Positions 30,904-32,746 of a stretch of 32,746 bases of DNA are shown here, piece by piece. The position numbers and the translations under genes are program-made. The first letter of the stretch is position 1, and every line of letters starts with the position of its first letter. The stretch comes from Leptolyngbya sp. Heron Island J (lineage in GTDB: Bacteria; Cyanobacteriota; Cyanobacteriia; Phormidesmidales; Phormidesmidaceae). The stretch lies in the NCBI RefSeq assembly GCF_000482245.1, contig NZ_AWNH01000026.1, positions 1-32,746 of the forward strand. Reading direction: 5' to 3'. The notes under the pieces were generated by a model that saw nothing but the letters and a program-made list of their open reading frames with translations, was not told the DNA's origin and did not search any database.

Positions 30904-30905
30904 GG

Positions 30906-31591
30906 GTGGTTGAGATCGCGAGCTAAGCACCGCATATAAAACCGGTGATACGCGTGAAGACAGCCATGAAGTTACAACTGAACCCCTTCCCCAATAAGAC
31001 TTTTGGGATTATGAAAAAATATCTCCTATGTAACATCATGTAATGCTCAACAATTCTTCATGTCGCTTAAGTGATCTTCAACAAACAACAAATCTCTCTT
31101 AAATCAGAACATGTAAGCGGCGATCCCCATGGTTTTAATAGGTAAAGTGACGAAAATTTAGAGTTTTTTTCCTATTTCTTATCAAACTTTCCTAACTCGG
31201 TAGGTTTCCGTATCAACCATTAAAAATTGGCTGTATTGTGAGGTATTGCACCCATCCAAATCAGAGTGTCATACTCTGTGTGACTAGCAGCAACCTCAAT
31301 TGATATGGCAACAAGATTGCGGTTCCTACTAGTGTTTTCTTATCTGTTTTAAGTGCTCACATAATTGTTGTTGAAGGGAGGTGGACTGAGATAAAGAACT
31401 ACGAAACTGAGCTTCTATTTTCTGATTCGGATTTTTCTGAAACCCACATAAAATTAAGGCTTTTAGAAATCTCATAAGAACAGATTACTGTTCAGTAAAT
31501 CACTTTACCTAAGTAGTTCTTTATATAGAAAAATCAAAAGGCCACCTGTGCAAGAGGTGACCTATGTTTGTGCATCAATGGAGTCGAAACC
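30906..31591. other. AT-rich gap without a clear gene
   Basis: No supported gene was found. A 25-codon frame at 30967 is too short to call. An 11-bp perfect inverted pair (TAAAGAACTAC at 31392-31402 and GTAGTTCTTTA at 31513-31523) and a near-perfect hairpin just before the next gene (AGGCCACCT/AGGTGACCT, 31539-31562) are the only structures seen. The latter could affect expression of the small membrane protein gene. Confidence 0.4.
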
Positions 31592-31753
31592 ATGAAACAC
31601 TCAATCAATATCATAATCCCCACTGTCATTTTGGCAATAACCCTGCTTGGATTTGCTGTTATCTGGCGTGGGGACTCATCATTAACAATTCGGTCAACCT
31701 CATCTGAGAAAACTCATGAAATTGAAGTAAAAAGTGGTAAGGGAGGGTCTTAG
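31592..31753 (+). CDS. Small single-pass membrane protein (53 aa)
   Basis: This short protein has one membrane segment near its start (NIIIPTVILAITLLGFAVIW) and a polar, Ser/Lys-rich tail (RSTSSEKTHEIEVKSGKGG). ATG 31592 is chosen because GGAG lies 9 nt upstream; an upstream start at 31568 would add only eight residues. A strong hairpin follows 10 nt after the stop. The family was not recognised. Size and layout fit small membrane peptides such as type I toxins or regulators, but no antitoxin RNA was identified. Confidence 0.5.
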   Translation: MKHSINIIIPTVILAITLLGFAVIWRGDSSLTIRSTSSEKTHEIEVKSGKGGS

Positions 31754-31762
31754 GTAGCTTTG

Positions 31763-31799
31763 ATACCCCTCATAGGAGTAGTAACTTTATGAGGGGTAT
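31763..31799. terminator. Terminator after the small membrane protein gene
   Basis: ATACCCCTCATA and TATGAGGGGTAT form a perfect 12-bp stem with a 13-nt loop, starting 10 nt after the stop codon. Only a short AT-rich tail follows on the plus strand, so it may rely on stem strength. Confidence 0.65.
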
Positions 31800-32061
31800 T
31801 AAAAAATATGAAAAGGTTAAAACCTCGATAATGAGAACATAATTACGATGAAGCAGTCACCCTAATTTCCTATCACTAGGGTGCAATTGTACTCTTAGTC
31901 ACAAGGCGAACAATGACCGTCCACAGCGTAGCGATGTGCGGTGTGGCTAGTTTAGGTGGTGGGTGGGTTGCGATCGCAGGCCTTTCACGTAGAAACGGCC
32001 TCAAAATTCATGACTAAGCTAGCATGATGCGAGAAAAAGCATCGCTCACCGATAGGAAAAC
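31800..32061. other. Short gap without a clear gene
   Basis: A 34-codon frame from ATG 31913 has no good ribosome binding site and is built on GC-rich repeat-like DNA with a HIP1 octamer near 31969. It is not called. Confidence 0.35.
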
Positions 32062-32172
32062 ATGGACAAGAGTAATTCAGCACTAATTAAAGAACTTCAC
32101 GAGATAAACCGTAGTTTATTCAGCATCGCTCAAAGCTTGGACAAAATAGCTAATAGACATTATTGGAAATAG
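32062..32172 (+). CDS. Possible 36-aa helical microprotein
   Basis: MDKSNSALIKELHEINRSLF, then SIAQSLDKIANRHYWK and stop: a single amphipathic helix with leucine/isoleucine heptads. AGGAAAA lies 4 nt before the ATG, a good ribosome binding site. Nothing else supports it, and there is no recognised family. Its heptads recall the coiled-coil proteins at 15441 and 16192, but no close similarity is seen. Confidence 0.4.
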   Translation: MDKSNSALIKELHEINRSLFSIAQSLDKIANRHYWK

Positions 32173-32224
32173 TGAGAGTTGCCATCTGCAGTCCTGATCT
32201 GCTCTCTTTGCCTATCCGCTAGTG

Positions 32225-32746
32225 CTAACGTCGTAGCTCTAAACGGAAGTTGTGAAGCCCGCAAGCTGTTTCCATTACATCATCCACAAATCCCTCCACC
32301 CGATTACGGAATTTTTGCACCAAAATCTGACACCGTTTGATACCCCCAATATGATGTTCAACTTCCACCCGAAGACTCGATATGCCTCGATTGATCACTT
32401 TCTCGACCTCCGTTAATTCTCCATTCCGGGGCTTCTTCTTCGGTTGCACAATCGTCACTCCCTCGGGGTGATACCCTTGAAATCCCGTGTCTTGAAGTAA
32501 CGTGCTCCCTTTTGGAAACTGGTAGTCTTCTTCATCGGCTATCTTCTTGTCTTGTTTCTTTCCTTCATAGGTCCCACTCAAGTAAACCACCTTGCCTTTA
32601 CGCTCATTGATGATGACATTTGTGACACTATGAGTTTTCTTCTTGCCGCTATAGTATTCCTTCTGTTTATCCGGGTCCTTGGGACGGTTAATCCGACGTT
32701 CGGTCCCATCAATCATGAACTCTAGGCTGGGGCACTTTGATAGCAC
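32225..32746 (-). CDS. IS5-type DDE transposase, C-terminal part (runs off the window)
   Basis: The last 173 residues of a transposase are present, and the gene continues beyond the right edge. DDE residues visible here are an Asp in FMIDGTERRI, an Asp in LLQDTGFQGYHP and a Glu in RVEVEHHIGGIK. The layout (YYSGKKKTHSVTNVIIN, then RGISSLRVEVEHHIGGIKRC) is typical of IS5-family enzymes with the DDE_Tnp_4-like fold, as in the ISL2/IS1031-type groups. The frame is intact in the window. The IS end near 32180-32224 was not defined. Confidence 0.85.
   Translation of the reverse strand: MLSKCPSLEFMIDGTERRINRPKDPDKQKEYYSGKKKTHSVTNVIINERKGKVVYLSGTYEGKKQDKKIADEEDYQFPKGSTLLQDTGFQGYHPEGVTIVQPKKKPRNGELTEVEKVINRGISSLRVEVEHHIGGIKRCQILVQKFRNRVEGFVDDVMETACGLHNFRLELRR

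Larger units (their letters stand above)
30600..30905 (+). ncRNA. Candidate structured non-coding RNA, GC-rich
   Basis: This gene-free stretch is much richer in GC than its surroundings and folds by eye into one long rod. Paired segments are 30624-30629 with 30775-30780, 30639-30645 with 30756-30762, 30649-30652 with 30751-30754, 30659-30666 with 30735-30742, 30668-30670 with 30732-30734, and 30677-30690 with 30717-30731 (14 pairs, one bulge). Two hairpins of the same design follow, at 30811-30834 and 30872-30897: each has a 5-6 bp stem, a G-G mismatch, 4 bp and a 4-nt loop. The first is followed by TTTTTT after 6 nt and the second by TTTTT, so the transcript probably ends near 30903. It shows no resemblance to RNase P RNA, tmRNA or a group II intron core. 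Confidence 0.55.

Noticed and set aside
30600-30905. RNase P RNA, tmRNA or group II intron as an explanation for the GC-rich region
   Set aside because: The universal GAGGAAAGTCC-type and ACAGAA segments of RNase P RNA, the tmRNA tRNA-like ends, and a group II domain V with a reverse transcriptase are all missing.
31392-31523. 11-bp inverted pair as insertion-element ends
   Set aside because: Only about 110 bp lie between them, with no gene and no target duplication.
1-32746. Conjugation or transfer genes
   Set aside because: No relaxase, coupling protein or mating-pair gene was recognised among the frames; the nested inverted repeat near 28000 alone is not enough to call a transfer origin.

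Overview
The window looks like part of a large cyanobacterial plasmid or another accessory replicon. About eight copies of the HIP1 octamer GCGATCGC occur (for example at 2589, 3184, 15082, 17948, 18019, 19391), where well under one is expected by chance. The families also fit: a PEP-CTERM secreted esterase, a Uma2-type protein, a xisH relic, an IS6 element and a TPR exoprotein. No rRNA, tRNA, ribosomal-protein or core metabolic gene was seen. Plasmid-type genes dominate: a ParAB system, an archaeo-eukaryotic-type primase, a tyrosine recombinase, HU and repeat-bearing origin-like regions.

Layout. 1-2655: a decayed stretch, then a secreted GDSL esterase. 2656-8093: an AEP-type primase, a 1.5 kb gene-free region carrying about ten copies of a dispersed ~30-bp repeat (likely an iteron origin), and a 667-aa protein ending in a Cro/C1 helix-turn-helix. 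8263-8939: a PIN toxin/antitoxin pair. 9046-12224: a 268-aa antirepressor-like protein, a second and unrelated repeat family (six copies of about 17 bp), parB and parA. Palindromes at both ends of the par operon and inside parB are good centromere/operator candidates. 12225-14314: tyrosine recombinase, a Cys-rich unknown and HU. 14517-16900: small unknown genes, including two coiled-coil paralogues, and a xisH remnant. 16901-20279: a compact four-gene operon (Uma2-like, pRiA4b ORF-3-like, Cys-rich protein, acidic helical protein) of unknown role.

20543-25115 is mobile DNA. A TPR exoprotein gene is cut by an IS6 element. Thirteen bases later a Tn3-family transposon begins, with perfect 38-bp inverted repeats and no resolvase. 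Its far end truncates a winged-helix, Rep-like gene (25068-25904) that itself contains a striking array of palindromes. Neither element has target duplications, so the junction was probably remodelled.

26025-30275 holds a phage-like or plasmid-like block on the minus strand: a SWIM zinc-finger protein, a small protein, a RecA-like ATPase, two KilA-N proteins (one fused to a GIY-YIG/T5orf172 domain) and a small HTH protein. A divergent XRE repressor sits beside a 30-bp palindromic operator. RNA-level control is suggested inside this block by a 23-bp inverted repeat that masks a ribosome binding site.

About 30600-30905 is GC-rich and non-coding. It folds by eye into a long interrupted rod followed by two look-alike hairpins with U-runs, making it a candidate undescribed structured RNA. 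The window ends in an IS5-type transposase that runs off the edge.
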